Source of the DNA: Taeniopygia guttata | Taxonomy: Eukaryota > Chordata > Aves > Passeriformes > Estrildidae | Length of the DNA: 64,000 nucleotides | NCBI RefSeq assembly: GCF_048771995.1 | Contig: NC_133050.1 | Location: 7,364,501 to 7,428,500, forward strand | Direction of reading: 5' to 3' | Shown here: positions 10,761 to 22,380 of the stretch, in pieces | Position numbering within the stretch: the stretch's first letter is position 1 | How the letters are laid out: each line of letters starts with the position of its first letter | The notes under the pieces: generated by a model | What the model was told of the DNA's origin: nothing | The model's database searches: none | The model's input: only the letters and a program-made list of their open reading frames with translations | Translations under genes and position numbers: made by a program

Positions 10761-11397
10761 ATATCTGAACTCTTCCTGGGAGAGCTTTCCTCTTTCTACC
10801 TCAAATTCCAGAGAATCCAAAAGCTGAAATATATTCTGAATCCAAAATCTGAAATATAAAATCTGAAATATATTATTTTCCCCCCTAATAACTGCCATGG
10901 CTTTCCCCACTCATTTTCATGTCCACAGAGCTGCAAAATTACCGAGGAGCATCTTTGTTTCTGTTCCTCAGTAGCTGTTGGATGGATCAAAGTTTCCACC
11001 CTGGCTCTGTTACTGCAGCCCCAAAATTCTTTTATAGAAGGTGATTGGCCCAGGCACAGAGGTTTGTGGCCGTTCTGAGATCCAGGGTTGTTATTAAATA
11101 ATATAAAAATGTGTCCTGCACATTCAAACCCACAAAGGTTGTGCAGTCCCCACATGGGGTGGGTGCAAACCCATCAAAGACCCATCCGGGTTTTTACCCT
11201 GCCCATCCCTTTTTATCCCGCTCTGGTGCCTTGATTTCCCCTTTTTCCTCAGGGATTGGATCCAGAACGGAGCGAGAGCCCACCCATATCCTGAGGACTT
11301 GGCTCAGGCAGAGGGGTCCCGCTGCCAGCACGAGCCAAATCTCAAATGAGCTGCATCCCACGACTAGGAAAGGATAAAATCCCAGGAGAAAAAAGAG

Positions 11398-11482
11398 ACT
11401 TACCCTCTTCATCCATCGGAAACACATTTAGAAGGTAAAGTCGACTGAATGAGGAGCTTTATCAGCCTCGGGGACATTTATA
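11398..11482 (-). promoter_or_regulatory. TATA box and exon 1 of the loricrin-like gene
   Basis: On the minus strand TATAAAT lies at 11476-11482. A short exon runs from about 11450 to 11404 and ends in a GTAAGT donor (11398-11403). The intron to the acceptor near 10499 is about 0.9 kb. Confidence 0.65.
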
Positions 11483-11531
11483 TGGCGTTTAACGTGTATG
11501 GGAAGTGAGACACCCTCGGGAATGAGAAGGA

Positions 11532-11540
11532 TTTATTTAC
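11532..11540 (-). promoter_or_regulatory. Forkhead-like GTAAATAAA site
   Basis: GTAAATAAA on the minus strand lies 50 bp upstream of the TATA box. It is flanked on the TATA side by a block also seen upstream of the next two loricrins (plus-strand GGAAGTGAGACACCC, then GGAATG). Confidence 0.45.
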
Positions 11541-12202
11541 CGAACTGCGATTTCAGTGTTTGCTTTGACTCCCGATCCATATCTCCCTTCACACCGCTCA
11601 TTTCGCCGCTGTAATTGTTGCTTGTGCTTAATGAGCCTGTTCCTGCGCCCCTGCCCTGGGCTACGCCGGAATCCTCCGGCCCCAGCCCCGGGGAGGTGGG
11701 TGGCGGTGTGGGTGTAGGAGAATGCACAGCGAGAGCGGGGACGTGGGGCAACGCTCCCGAAGCTCTGGGGACCATCTGATCCCTCCCGCCGGGTCCCCGG
11801 TGGCTCCAGGGGGAGCTTTATTTTTTCCGAGGAAAACATTTGATATGAACCAGAAGGTTCAAAGTGATTGATGCCCCAAGTAGGAATTTTGCCAGGGCGC
11901 TGGAGGTGCTCTAAGAGAGTTTAAAAGGCAGAATTTGCGGAGATGTGAACGTCCCCATGCTTAAACCCAGCCTGGCTGGATTACGCTTTAATGAAGGATT
12001 ATGCTTTAATGAAGGATTATGCCTCCACATCTCTCCCTTCCTTCTTTTTCATCTCCTTCCTCTGGTTTGGAAAGAGCTCCGGGGCCTGATGAGGGTTGCG
12101 GATCCGGGCTGCTCCAGCCCTCGAGAGCTCAGCTCAGGAGAGCAGCTCCCGGGGGCTGGACCGGCTCCGGGGACTTCTGCGGGGACAGAGAGTCCCAGCT
12201 TT
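11541..12202. other. Unassigned spacer
   Basis: Upstream DNA of the promoter at 11482; no gene or repeat is recognised. Confidence 0.3.
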
Positions 12203-12330
12203 GGCCAAAGCCCCATCCCCGGGCAGAAATCCACGTGTGGTGCTGGCCAAAGCCCCATCCCTGGGCAGAAATCTGCGCGTGGGGCTGGCCAAAGCCCCAT
12301 CCCCGGGCAGAAATCCACGTGTGGGGCTGC
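12203..12330. repeat. Three-copy 42-bp tandem repeat
   Basis: Copies begin at 12203, 12245 and 12287, each GGCCAAAGCCCCATCCC followed by GGGCAGAAATC. Differences between copies are few. Confidence 0.9.
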
Positions 12331-12467
12331 CAGGACAGGGTGCAAAGCCTGGGGAGGAGGGATTTGAGGCCGGGAGGAGGATTTGGAGCTGGTCTTTGAA
12401 GGATTTGTTCCTGCCTGAACCGGGGCTGTGTTGGCTGGTTCGCAGGTGTGGCTCCCTCTGGGTACAG

Positions 12468-12600
12468 ATCATGGAATTCTATAATCTTTGAGGTTGGAAA
12501 GACCCTCCCAGACCATTGAGTCCATCCTGTCCGCACTTTGTCAACCAGCGCAGAGCACTGAGTGCCCCGTCCAGTCCTTCCCTGGACAGCTCCAGTGTCG
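12468..12600 (-). mobile_element. CR1 LINE 3' fragment
   Basis: Reversed CR1 tail: 'tcatggaattctataatctttgaggttgg', then 'gcagagcactgagtgcc'. Confidence 0.8.
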
Positions 12601-12930
12601 CTATTGGACATGAAATGAGTACACAGATGCTTGTTCAAAAGAGAAAAAGACCCAGTTTTATTCAAACATTTGGTATTTATAGAATTCCAGAGGTGACTGC
12701 GGACTGCAGGATGGAATTACCACCTCTCCAACCACACTGGTCCAAAGATCAATCAATCAATCATTTCTCTCCACCCACAGAGTAATGTGTAAACTATTCT
12801 ATTTATCCACGAAATTGTGTGGGAACTCTGACTCTCAAATATGTAAACATGATCAGAAGGCTAAAGAAATTTTATGAGAACTTAAAAACTTTAAAAATAT
12901 CCATAAAAGAAAACGTAATGCTTTTAAAAA
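12601..12930 (-). mobile_element. Possible solo LTR remnant of an endogenous retrovirus
   Basis: An AT-rich block of about 330 bp, unlike its GC-rich surroundings, sits between two CR1 pieces and contains a reversed AATAAA-type signal. This resembles a decayed songbird-type solo LTR, but I see no diagnostic ends or target duplications. It is offered only as a fossil candidate. Confidence 0.25.
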
Positions 12931-13070
12931 TCAGGGCAACACCTCCAGGGATGGGGACTCCAAACCTCCAAACCCTGACAATCCTTCCATGAGGAAATCT
13001 GTCCTGGTGTCCACCCTGAGCCTCCCCAGGCACAGCCTGAGGGTGTTTTCTCAGCTTTGCTGCAGGAAGG
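12931..13070 (-). mobile_element. CR1 LINE fragment
   Basis: Reversed CR1: 'aacacctccagggatggggactccaaacc', then 'gtccaccctgagcctccccaggcacagcctgagg'. It may be the other part of the CR1 at 12468, split by the AT-rich insert. Confidence 0.65.
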
Positions 13071-13504
13071 GGGAGGATGGAGAGGCCGTGGGGGTTGTCA
13101 TGGTTTTATTGCCCACCTGGGGCATCACCAGCTGCCTTTGGGTCATCCCCAGTCCCTGCTCTTCCCAGCTGAGCCTGGTGGGCTTGGTCACATCTCCCGT
13201 CAGGCCTCCAGAGGTGGTCATCGTGTGCCGGCCCCTCAGAGGACACAGAGGGTTTGCACCATGCCCAGGCACAAAGGGTGTTGGTGCTGTGGTTCCTTCG
13301 AGTTTTGGGGTCTTCTGTTCCTCCCTCACGGAGCCCAGGTGGAAAATGCAGGTGCAAAACTTTATGGGATGATAAACTGGGTGGCTTTGGAGTGAAACAT
13401 CTCATCAGAGACATTTCCACATCCCCAGACCATGAAGTGCAGGTTGATAGTGCAAGAAAGAAATGAACTCCCAAAAAAAAGGGTAGGTTTGAGCAATTGT
13501 AACA
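13071..13504. other. Spacer 3' of the first loricrin
   Basis: Ordinary sequence with no recognised gene. A plus-strand frame reading into the loricrin 3' end is not protein-like. Confidence 0.3.
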
Positions 13505-13697
13505 TTTATTGGATGTAAAAAGTGGCAGGAGGCACCCCAACACCAGGAGCGGGGCAGGGCAATCCTGGAGATCTCACACGAGGGTGCAGCGTCCAGGGGA
13601 TAGGAGAGGACACGCTGGGAAGCACCAGGCAGCAGAGCCAGGGCTGGGGTAAAGAGGAGCCGTGGCGGAGACTCAGAACCGGAGCTCCCCGGGGCTG

Positions 13698-15389
13698 TTA
13701 CTTCTGTTGGCAGGGCCAGTAGGAGCTCTGCTTGCTCTGGTGGGACACCACACTGGGGATGACAATGGGACATTTCTGCTGGGAGGAGCCTCCGCTGCCC
13801 CCTCCAGAGCTGATGATGATGGTCTGGCCTGAGGAGCCGCTGCTGCATCCTCCTCCCATCCCATAGCTGGATCCTCCACTGCAGCATCCAGAGGAACCTC
13901 CACCGCCTCCACCTCCAATGATGATCTTCCCTCCTGAAGAGCCACCACTGTACCCTCCTCCCATGCCATATCCTGAAGATCCTCCACTGCAGCACCCAGA
14001 GGAACCTCCACTGCTTCCCCCTCCAATGATGGTCTTTGATCCTGAAGATCCACCATATCCTCCACCCATCCCATAGCTGGATCCTCCACTGCAGCACCCA
14101 GAGGAACCTCCACTGCTTCCCCCTCCAATGATGCTCTTTGATCCTGAAGATCCACCACTGTACCCTCCACCCATCCCATAGCTGGATCCTCCACTGCAGC
14201 ATCCAGAGGAACCTCCACTGCCTCCACCTCCAATGATGGTCTTTGATCCTGAAGATCCACCATATCCTCCACCCATCCCATAGCTGGATCCTCCACAAGA
14301 ACCTCCACTGCTTCCCCCTCCAATTATGACCTTTGTCCCTGAAGAGCCACCACCGTACCCTCCACCCATCCCATAGCTGGATCCTCCACTGCAGCATCCA
14401 GAGGAACCTCCACTACCTCCACCTACAATGATGCTCTTTGATCCTGAAGATCCACCACTGTATCCTCCACCCATCCCATAGCTGGATCCTCCACTGCAGC
14501 ACCCAGAGGAACCTCCACTGCTTCCCCCTCCAATGATGGTCTTTGATCCTGAAGATCCACCACTGTATCCTCCACCCATCCCATAGCTGGATCCTCCACT
14601 GCAGCTCCCAGAGGAACCTCCACCTCCAATGATGGTCTTTGATCCTGAAGATCCACCATATCCTCCACCCATCCCATAGCTGGATCCTGCACTGCAGCAT
14701 CCAGAGGAACCTCCACTGCTTCCCCCTCCAATTATGACCTTTGTCCCTGAAGAGCCACCACCGTACCCTCCACCCATCCCATAGCTGGATCCTCCACTGC
14801 AGCATCCAGAGGAACCCCCACTACCTCCACCTCCAATGATGCTCTTTGATCCTGAAGATCCACCATATCCTCCACCCATCCCATAGCTGGATCCTCCACT
14901 GCAGCACCCAGAGGAACCCCCACTACCTCCACCTACAATGATGCTCTTTGATCCTGAAGCTCCACCACCATACCCTCCACCCATCCCATAGCTGGATCCT
15001 CCACTGCAGCACCCAGAGGAACCCCCACTGCTTCCCCCTCCAATGATGCTCTTTGATCCTGAAGATCCACCACCGTACCCTCCTCCCATGCCACAACCTG
15101 AGTATCCTCCACTGCTTCCCCCTCCGATGATGCTCTTTGATCCTGAAGAGCCACCACCGTATCCCCCTCCTATCCCGTATCCAGAGGAGCCCCCACTGCA
15201 GCAGGATCCACCTCCACCACCAGAGCTGATGATGACTTTGCCGGAGCCCTCGCTGCCCCCACAGCAGGAGGAGCCCTGGGACTGGTAACTGGAGGAGCCA
15301 CTCCCGTGGCAACCGGAGCCCCCGCTGTGGCACCCGCTGGACTGGGAGGACATCCCATGGCAGCCTCCGGAGCTTTGTCTGGAGCACAT
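13698..15389 (-). CDS. LOR: Avian loricrin, Cys/Tyr/Ile repeat type
   Basis: This encodes 563 residues and is a main cornified-envelope protein of avian skin by family. It starts MCSRQSSGGCHG, has a Ser/His/Cys-rich head of about 65 residues, then about a dozen repeats of roughly 34 residues. Each repeat carries a (S/T)K(S/T/V)II cassette, a GGGSSGG loop, a GCCSGGSS cysteine pair and a YGMGGGYGG tyrosine loop. The tail is QQKCPIVIPSV...YWPCQQK. Lys and Gln suit transglutaminase, and the CC pairs suit disulfides. The start is the ATG after the acceptor at 15404-15406; seven codons upstream are 5' leader. The intron is only about 475 bp. A minus-strand AATAAA lies at 13505-13510. The repeats are so alike at DNA level that the copy number should vary between alleles or assemblies. 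I do not assign a number among LOR1-3. Confidence 0.9.
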   Translation of the reverse strand: MCSRQSSGGCHGMSSQSSGCHSGGSGCHGSGSSSYQSQGSSCCGGSEGSGKVIISSGGGGGSCCSGGSSGYGIGGGYGGGSSGSKSIIGGGSSGGYSGCGMGGGYGGGSSGSKSIIGGGSSGGSSGCCSGGSSYGMGGGYGGGASGSKSIIVGGGSGGSSGCCSGGSSYGMGGGYGGSSGSKSIIGGGGSGGSSGCCSGGSSYGMGGGYGGGSSGTKVIIGGGSSGGSSGCCSAGSSYGMGGGYGGSSGSKTIIGGGGSSGSCSGGSSYGMGGGYSGGSSGSKTIIGGGSSGGSSGCCSGGSSYGMGGGYSGGSSGSKSIIVGGGSGGSSGCCSGGSSYGMGGGYGGGSSGTKVIIGGGSSGGSCGGSSYGMGGGYGGSSGSKTIIGGGGSGGSSGCCSGGSSYGMGGGYSGGSSGSKSIIGGGSSGGSSGCCSGGSSYGMGGGYGGSSGSKTIIGGGSSGGSSGCCSGGSSGYGMGGGYSGGSSGGKIIIGGGGGGGSSGCCSGGSSYGMGGGCSSGSSGQTIIISSGGGSGGSSQQKCPIVIPSVVSHQSKQSSYWPCQQK

Positions 15390-15873
15390 CTCGGAGCAGT
15401 GACTCTGCAAGGAAAAGAGCTGTCAGAAAGGAGAACCTTGGAGACGCAGCTGAGCCTTCCAGCAGAGAAGGAAGAGCTCCCAGGACTTTCCCCGTTTGTC
15501 CCATCTTCTGCAGCCCCACTTTAAACTCCCTCCCTGAGACCTGCCGTGACATCCCAGGGAGCTCTCTGCAGGTCACAACAGTTCCAGGAAACCTCTGCGT
15601 GCAGGAAGGTTGGGAACCCTTCCCGAGGTTTGCACACATGCTCTGACACGCCTAAAAGATGGTGTGGATCCTTCTGGATGTCTCACACTGACTCAGCAGC
15701 TGAAAGTTCAGCTTTCAGGGTTCCACCTGCAACGCCCCTGTCTAAAGAAGGGGAGTTCTGTTGGCACCTCCAGCTGGTTTTTGGTGGAGCCACCACAGTT
15801 CAAAGAACACCCAAAGCCAAACCGGTGGAGGGATCTCCGTGCGTAGAGGTTCCAGAAGTTTCCGTGTCCACGG

Positions 15874-15954
15874 GCTTACCTTCAGTGCTGGTGGGAACGT
15901 CGCGATGCTTGGTGTGGGTTGAGTGAGGAGCCCTGGGATGGCCGAGCTTTTATA
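15874..15954 (-). promoter_or_regulatory. TATA box and exon 1 of the first loricrin
   Basis: TATAAAAG on the minus strand lies at 15947-15954. The exon runs from about 15922 to 15880 and ends in the donor GAAG/GTAAGC. Confidence 0.75.
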
Positions 15955-16008
15955 CTCCCTGCATCGCGCTCCTGAGGGAAGTGAGACACCCTAAGGAATG
16001 CTGAGAGA

Positions 16009-16017
16009 TTTATTGAC
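16009..16017 (-). promoter_or_regulatory. Forkhead-like site (GTCAATAAA variant)
   Basis: It lies 55 bp upstream of the TATA box, in the same flanking block (plus-strand GGAAGTGAGACACCC, then GGAATG) as the site at 11532. GTCAATAAA replaces GTAAATAAA. Confidence 0.4.
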
Positions 16018-17984
16018 AGAGCTTGGCCGCGCTGCCTCCGTCCTTGACTCACTGGCAGCAGAGGCGATGCGAAGGAGGCGCATCAGCCCCGTTCTGTACC
16101 GCAATCTCTAATTCCGCCTAATGATTCGCTTCCGGGAGCCTCGCTGCGAATTTTTGGGACAAATGACACCTCAGGGTCTGCTTTGGGCAGGGCCCCAGTG
16201 TGTTTCTGCTGGGATGGAGCTCCTTGGGTGCTCAGGACAGAGTGGGGACTGAGCAGATGGGGACTGGAGAGTCGGAGCCAGAGAGTGATGGAAGGAGAAG
16301 GATAAAAGATGTGCTTGAGCAGAGTCACAGAGAATTTTGGAGAACCCCCTCAAGGACTGGCAAGACGGGGAGAAGGAGCACATCCATCCTGCAGGGAAAG
16401 GCCAGAGGTGCCACCTCAACGGAGTTCCCTCCTTCAGAGCTGCCCAGATCTGTGTCAGAGGACGCTGTGAGGTGATAGTGACAAAGGACTTTTCCCTCCA
16501 GTCTTTTGTGACCCCAAGGTGGAAGTTGCTGTTGGATTTCCACAGAGGTCTGTGCTCTGCTCCAGCTTCCAGGGGTCTCAGTCTCCAGGCTGGAGTGGGC
16601 AAAACCTTGGAATCCTGTTTTCACAGTTGCACTTGAAGGCCATCAAGACCTGACCCTTGAACTCTAGGATGTTAAACACCCCCTCTACCTCAACAGGACC
16701 CATTTCTGAACATCTTCAGTGGCCACCCCACCCACACCTGAGCAGGGGAGTCACCTGGATACGTTCTCTGCTGGAGGGTGACAGTTTGTCAGCACAGTTG
16801 TCCCAGCACCGGCTCTGTGTCACGCGTGTTTGGAGCCTGACAGCAGCATCCGCCCTCCTGGGACACTGAGTAGAGGAAGGACTAATCGGGCTTTTGGCTG
16901 TGGGGATGAGTGACAGTAGCACAGGTCCCAGCTGTCATCATGAACGTGACTTTGAACACGCACACGCGACACCCTTGGGATGGGGACAGGCCACCAGAAG
17001 CGGGGACACACGTGCAGGGGTTTCCTTCGTTCGGCTTGGGAGTCCCTCCCGTGGCCTTATCTCTGTTCTCATCACCAGATCTGAGGTGTCACCGCTGTTC
17101 TGGCTCCCAGCTCTGACATGTGGGTGTTGTACTCCTGAGGATCTCAACACCTTGATCCCTTCCGTGCCTTCAGCCTGTAGGAACTTGCCCAGAGGGACAC
17201 TCGGGATTAGCAGCTCATTGGCACAGAGGGACACCCGGGATGAGCAGCTCGTCCTGACCCAGGGATGAGAAAAGGCCGGGGAGGTTTTTGGAGGGGTGGT
17301 GAGAGGAGCTCCTGCAAATCACAGAGTGTGGAGAGCCCAGGGTGGGACCCTCTGGAAGCACTGGACCTGTACCACATGGATTTGTTTGCCAGAGGTGTAG
17401 GAAAAACGTGGCCGGAGCACAGGGTTGGCACCACCACAACCTCTCCAGGTTAGGGAGAAGTTTGGATCCTTGTGTTGGGTAAAGGGAAATGTGGATCTAA
17501 AAGGCTTTGGGGCCACGTTCTTAGTTTTGTGATGCTCTCCTGGGCCCTCTTCCCCGCAGTCCTGGAGCCCTTGGGAAGGCCTGGCAGGTCACGGCACATC
17601 TTCATCTCCTCACCGCAAACACCTCGGCGGGTGGTTGATACGAGAGAGGACAAATCCCTGGTCAGATCCTACAGCACCCTGGATCCCTTTTCCCACCAGA
17701 TTGCCTCACGCACAGTGGTGCTGACAATGTGGGGCGTGATCCTGGAGAAGAACTCTCCAGTTTTCTCCAAAAAGCAGGAATCTGTCATTCACAATCCCTC
17801 AAGAGTTTCATGGCCGGTGATCTCTGCAGTTCCTAATTTTGTTTCCTCCCTACCATGTGTGTTTGTGAGGTGAACAAAAACCCTCTGGGCTTAAGTTAAA
17901 GTTTACTGGACTCAAGACTAATCCCACCAGTTCCAAAGAGGACTTTAGGAGTCTTTTTGAGAGGATTTTCCCACTTTAGGAGGA
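16018..17984. other. Unassigned spacer between loricrins
   Basis: About 2 kb with only short, unremarkable open frames. I recognise no exon with EDC composition and no clear repeat. Confidence 0.3.
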
Positions 17985-18425
17985 AAGCCAGCTGTCTCTG
18001 TGCTGCATCCAAAGGAGAGGGGGCAGGATGGTGAGGGAGGGTTTTTTCCCTCTTCTCTGGTGAGATCCCACTTGGAATGCTGGGTTTAAGTGTGGTGTCC
18101 CCAACATAAGAAGGACATGGAATTGTTGAAACATGTCCAGAGGAGACCAAGAAGTTGACAAAAGGAGCCCCTCCCCTATGGAGCCAGGCTGGGAGGGTTG
18201 GGAATGTTCAGCCTGGAGCAGAGAAGTTGTGTGGACCTCACAGCACCTTCCAGGAGCTGCAGGGGCTCCAGGGAAGCTGGAGATGAACTTTTCCTCAGGA
18301 ATTTCAGGGACAGGACACAGGGAATGGGTTTGGGATGAAAGAGGGGAAAATTAGGTTGGATATAGGAAAGATCTGTTGATGAGCACTTGCTCCAGCACTG
18401 GAGGCTGGAGAACATTTCCCAGCAG
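17985..18425 (+). mobile_element. CR1 LINE fragment
   Basis: This is the end of the CR1 reverse-transcriptase region: 'tgggtttaagtgtggtgtccccaac', 'gttcagcctggagcagagaagttg', then 'ttcctcaggaatttcagggacagg'. The frame is decayed. Confidence 0.8.
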
Positions 18426-18676
18426 AATGTTTTGGATGTTTTACTCATGTTTTGGGAAGCAAACTGACAAAAGGAGAAAAGCAACCTCACAAACCAGTTC
18501 TGTCTGTGCACAGAAATCTTTATTTCCCGTCACATTTATGGCACAGAGGAGCCACCTGGGAGCTCACAGCACAGGGATGCAGCACCAAGGGAACACAAGG
18601 GACAGGGATGTGCTGGGGTCGGACTCGGAGGGCAGAGACTCAGCCATTCCCAATGGGAACAGAGTGCCCAGGGCTG

Positions 18677-20074
18677 TTACTTCTGCTGGCAGGGCCAGTG
18701 GGAGGTCTGCTTGGTCTGGGGGATGACAATGGGACATTTCTGCTGGGAGGAGCCTCCGCTGCCACCTCCAGAGCTGATGATGATGGTCTGGCCTGAGGAG
18801 CCACTGCCGGACCCTCCACCGCAGCATCCAGAGGATCCGCCACCGCCTCCACCTCCCATGATGATCTTCCCTCCTGAAGAGCCACCGCCATATCCCCCTC
18901 CGCAGCATCCAGAGGAGCCTCCTCCTCCTCCTCCACCGCCAGAGCTGATGATGATCTTCTGGGCTGATCCCCCACTGCCACCACCAGATCCTCCTCCACA
19001 GCACCCAGAGGATCCACCACCACCTCCACCTCCCATCATGCTCTTTGAGGAGCCACCACCAGATCCTCCACCGCAGCATCCAGAGGACCCTCCACCACCT
19101 CCACCTCCACCTCCCATGATGATCTTCATCCCAGAAGAGCCACCACTGGATCCGCCACCGCAGCATCCAGAGGATCCACCACCACCTCCACCTCCCATCA
19201 TGCTCTTTGAGGAGCCACCACTAGATCCTCCACCGCAGCATCCAGAGGATCCACCACCACCTCCACCTCCACCTCCCATGATGATCTTCATCCCAGAAGA
19301 GCCACCACCGGATCCACCACCACAGCATCCGGAGGATCCACCACCGCCTCCACCTCCCATCATACTCTTTGAGGAGCCACCACTAGATCCTCCACCGCAG
19401 CATCCAGAGGATCCACCACCACCTCCACCTCCACCTCCCATGATGATCTTCATCCCAGAAGAGCCACCACTGGATCCGCCACCGCAACATCCGGAGGATC
19501 CACCACCTCCTCCTCCCATCATGCTCTTTGAAGATCCACCGCTGGATCCGCCACCACAGCATCCAGAGGATCCACCACCGCCTCCACCTCCCATCATGCT
19601 CTTTGAAGATCCACCGCTGGATCCACCACCGCAGCATCCAGAGGATCCACCGCCACCTCCACCTCCAATGATGATCTTGGTTCCTGAAGATCCGCCACCG
19701 GACCCTCCTCCCATACCACCTCCGCCGCAGCATCCAGAGGATCCTCCACTACCTCCACCTCCCATCATGCTCTTTGAAGATCCACCACCGGATCCGCCAC
19801 CGCAGCATCCGGAGGATCCACCACCGCCTCCACCTCCCATCATGCTCTTTGAAGATCCACCACCGGATCCGCCACCGCAGCATCCGGAGGATCCACCACC
19901 GCCTCCTCCTCCGCCACCAGAGCTAATAATGATCTTCTGGGCGGATCCGCCGGAGGATCCTCCGCCGCAGCAGGATCCGCCTCCTCCCCTGCCGGAGGAG
20001 CCCTGGGACTGGTAGCTCCCCCCGCAGCAGCAGCAGCAGCCGCAGCCGTGGCACCCACTTTGTCTGGAGCACAT
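18677..20074 (-). CDS. LOR: Avian loricrin, Cys/Met repeat type
   Basis: This encodes 465 residues. It starts MCSRQSGCHGCGCCCCCGG, then has tandem blocks built from GGGGGGSSGCCGGGS and a short linker that is either SSKSMMGG or SGMKIIMGG, with a few QKIIISS linkers at the two ends. The tail QQKCPIVIPQTKQ...HWPCQQK matches the loricrin at 13698. It differs from that one in lacking most tyrosine and in having methionine pairs. It is a cornified-envelope structural protein by family. The start is the ATG after the acceptor at 20090-20092, and seven upstream codons are leader. The intron is about 385 bp. A minus-strand AATAAA lies at 18519-18524. A long proline-rich open frame on the plus strand is a shadow of the GGT/TCC codon bias. 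Confidence 0.9.
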   Translation of the reverse strand: MCSRQSGCHGCGCCCCCGGSYQSQGSSGRGGGGSCCGGGSSGGSAQKIIISSGGGGGGGGGSSGCCGGGSGGGSSKSMMGGGGGGGSSGCCGGGSGGGSSKSMMGGGGSGGSSGCCGGGGMGGGSGGGSSGTKIIIGGGGGGGSSGCCGGGSSGGSSKSMMGGGGGGGSSGCCGGGSSGGSSKSMMGGGGGGSSGCCGGGSSGGSSGMKIIMGGGGGGGGGSSGCCGGGSSGGSSKSMMGGGGGGGSSGCCGGGSGGGSSGMKIIMGGGGGGGGGSSGCCGGGSSGGSSKSMMGGGGGGGSSGCCGGGSSGGSSGMKIIMGGGGGGGGGSSGCCGGGSGGGSSKSMMGGGGGGGSSGCCGGGSGGGSGGSAQKIIISSGGGGGGGGSSGCCGGGYGGGSSGGKIIMGGGGGGGSSGCCGGGSGSGSSGQTIIISSGGGSGGSSQQKCPIVIPQTKQTSHWPCQQK

Positions 20075-20468
20075 CTTGGAGCAGTGACCCTGCAAGGAAA
20101 AGCTTTTAATCTAGGGCAGCCACCAGTTCTCATGAGAATTTCCCAAGCCCCATGACCCCAGTCCAGCCCAACAGCATTTTGTAGTGTCCAGGGTGATCTT
20201 CTAAAGACTTTTATCCCAAAGTGGTCCCATCTCCTTATCCCAAAGCCATTTTATCTCCATCTCAATACTGATGAGAGACAACCTTCAGCAGCACGGGCTG
20301 ATGCTGCTTCTGTTTGGTCCGGCGGGACCAAGGCACCACAAGAGATTTAAATTCATCCCAGCAACTTTTCTGCCCTTCCACCACCACCCACCAGAGGTTT
20401 TTTACCAAAACTTTTGTGTTTTGGGAGCAGGAAAGGAAGATAAGAATCCCTCCCTTCGGCAGGCTTGG

Positions 20469-20551
20469 ACTTACCCTTCTCGGCTCTGACCACGGACACC
20501 TCAGGACAAAGCTGAGCGAATGAAGCACCCCGAGATCCACCAACTTTTATA
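20469..20551 (-). promoter_or_regulatory. TATA box and exon 1 of the second loricrin
   Basis: TATAAAAG on the minus strand lies at 20544-20551. The exon runs from about 20519 to 20475 and ends in the donor GAAGG/GTAAGT. Confidence 0.75.
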
Positions 20552-20599
20552 CCGTTTTTCCTGAGTGGGAAGTGAGGCATCCAAAGGAATGGTGATAGG

Positions 20600-20608
20600 T
20601 TTATTTAC
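20600..20608 (-). promoter_or_regulatory. Forkhead-like GTAAATAAA site
   Basis: It lies 49 bp upstream of the TATA box. The block between contains plus-strand GGAAGTGAGGCATCC and GGAATG, matching the other loricrin-cluster promoters. Confidence 0.45.
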
Positions 20609-22380
20609 CAAACAGACTCTCCTCCTCCTTCCCACTTGTCCTGACTGACGGGATGCGGACGATGCCTCTCCTGTGCATCACATCCTCGGCTGCCCTGCAT
20701 CCACGGCAGGTCCCACACGTGAGCTCGGCTCCCGTGGTTGAACTCCCAGGAAGGATTCTGGGGCTCCAGTAGGATTCTGGAGGTTGCCACCCTCCACTCC
20801 AGCCGGGAGATGCCGCTGGTGACCCACACCAGGAGGGGCTGGGAGCCTCATTTTATTGAGTGTCACACACCGGAGGCACAGGGGGATTGGTGGGGTGTCG
20901 GTGCAGGGCCGGGAGTTGGACTTTGGTGGTCCTTGGGGGTCCCTCCCACCTCAGGATATTCTGTGATTCCATGATCCTGTGACTGTGGAGATTCCCAGGG
21001 GAATGGAGGTGGGACTTGTGTTTCTGGGGCACCACAGGAATCCCCCGTGGCTGTGGGACATTTCCCACCACAGCAGCAAAGGGTTGATAGGGATTTTTGT
21101 TTGTTTCCCCGACTCAGGAGAGAGCTGAGGTCAGGCAGGCCCCACCACTTCAAGTGATGGAGATGGAGGGGTACCAGATCCAACATCCCTCCTTTGCAGC
21201 AGCATCTCCATGGATATGGACCAAAATGATGAATTCCTGCCCATTTTGAGGATGACTGTGGCTTTTCTGAAGAAGCAACGAGATTTGAGGCTGTGCTGTG
21301 GCTCCTGCCGTCACCCTGAGAATTTCTGTAATTTGGATCCAGGTTTTCTTGGTCCTGGGCCATTTCTGGGTGCAGGGATTTCTGACAGCACCTTTCCCAC
21401 CCCCCTGAAGTGGGACCCCAGACTCTGGTTCTGCTCTGTGCCAGCAATGTCACTGTTTGTGCCGTTCCCAGCTGCTGGAATTTTAGCACTCTATATGACT
21501 TCCTGTAATAAAATCCCAGGAAACTCAGCTGTTCCAGTGGCAACACTGGCTGGAGGGGCTCATCTGGATGTGTTTTGAGGTGTTTGCCTCACTGAGGTCC
21601 CCACGGGGGAGACAGCAGAGGGTGGAGGGACAGGAGAAGCCGTTATGGCCGTGGGTCACTCCTGTTTCTCCTGGGACAGTTCCAGGTGTCCATCACCTGC
21701 CTCCCGTCAAGCAGTTCTGAGGTTTAATTCCCTTTCCCTGCTAATTGCCAGAGTGGACCACATCAAAGAGATCGCTCTGCACAGGGAAACTCCCTCTAGA
21801 GAGTCACACCTGGAGCTGTTCTAGCCCTGTGGGAATGAGGAAATCCCCAAGTGCTCCAGCCTGGACATCCCAGCCCTTGGAAGGGCCTTGCTGAAGTCCC
21901 TGATTCCACTGGGGGTTCAGAGCTGGAAAAGTGTTGGAGAACTTTACTTCTTTTCCACTTGTGAGAGCACCAGGAGCTTCTGCACCACCTCAGGAAGGGC
22001 CTGAGTTTCTCTCACCCCATAACTGCACCTTGAAATCCTTCATAGCTGAATTTTGTCATCTTCTCTCCCTGAACCCACTCAGAACTTTCTTGGGCATCAC
22101 CAGGATTTTAATGAGATACAGAGACCCCAGTGATCAACTTTGTGGTACCTTCTCTGACAGGCAAAAGTCGGGATCATCATCATCATCATCATCAAGAGAC
22201 ATTAAAAAATGACCTGAGACTATTTAGTGAATCCAAAATCTCTTCTACTGCTGGGGTTTCAGTGCAGTTTTGCTCTGGAGCTTTATTGCAGAATCACTGG
22301 AATCAAACCAGGGATGGAAATAAATCAACCGGGGCCAGAAAATCCAACCACTCACACACAGAACTCTCTAGAACTGCAAG
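20609..22380. other. Unassigned spacer; ATC microsatellite inside
   Basis: No gene is recognised. An (ATC)7 run lies at 22173-22193. Confidence 0.35.

Noticed and set aside
14413-14805. Trp/Arg/Ile-rich frames inside the first loricrin
   Set aside because: Shifted readings of the same 100-bp coding repeat.
18711-20015. 434-residue proline-rich open frame on the plus strand
   Set aside because: It is the exact antisense of the second loricrin; GGT/TCC/GGA codon bias keeps the opposite frame free of stops. No ATG context, promoter or splice site supports it.
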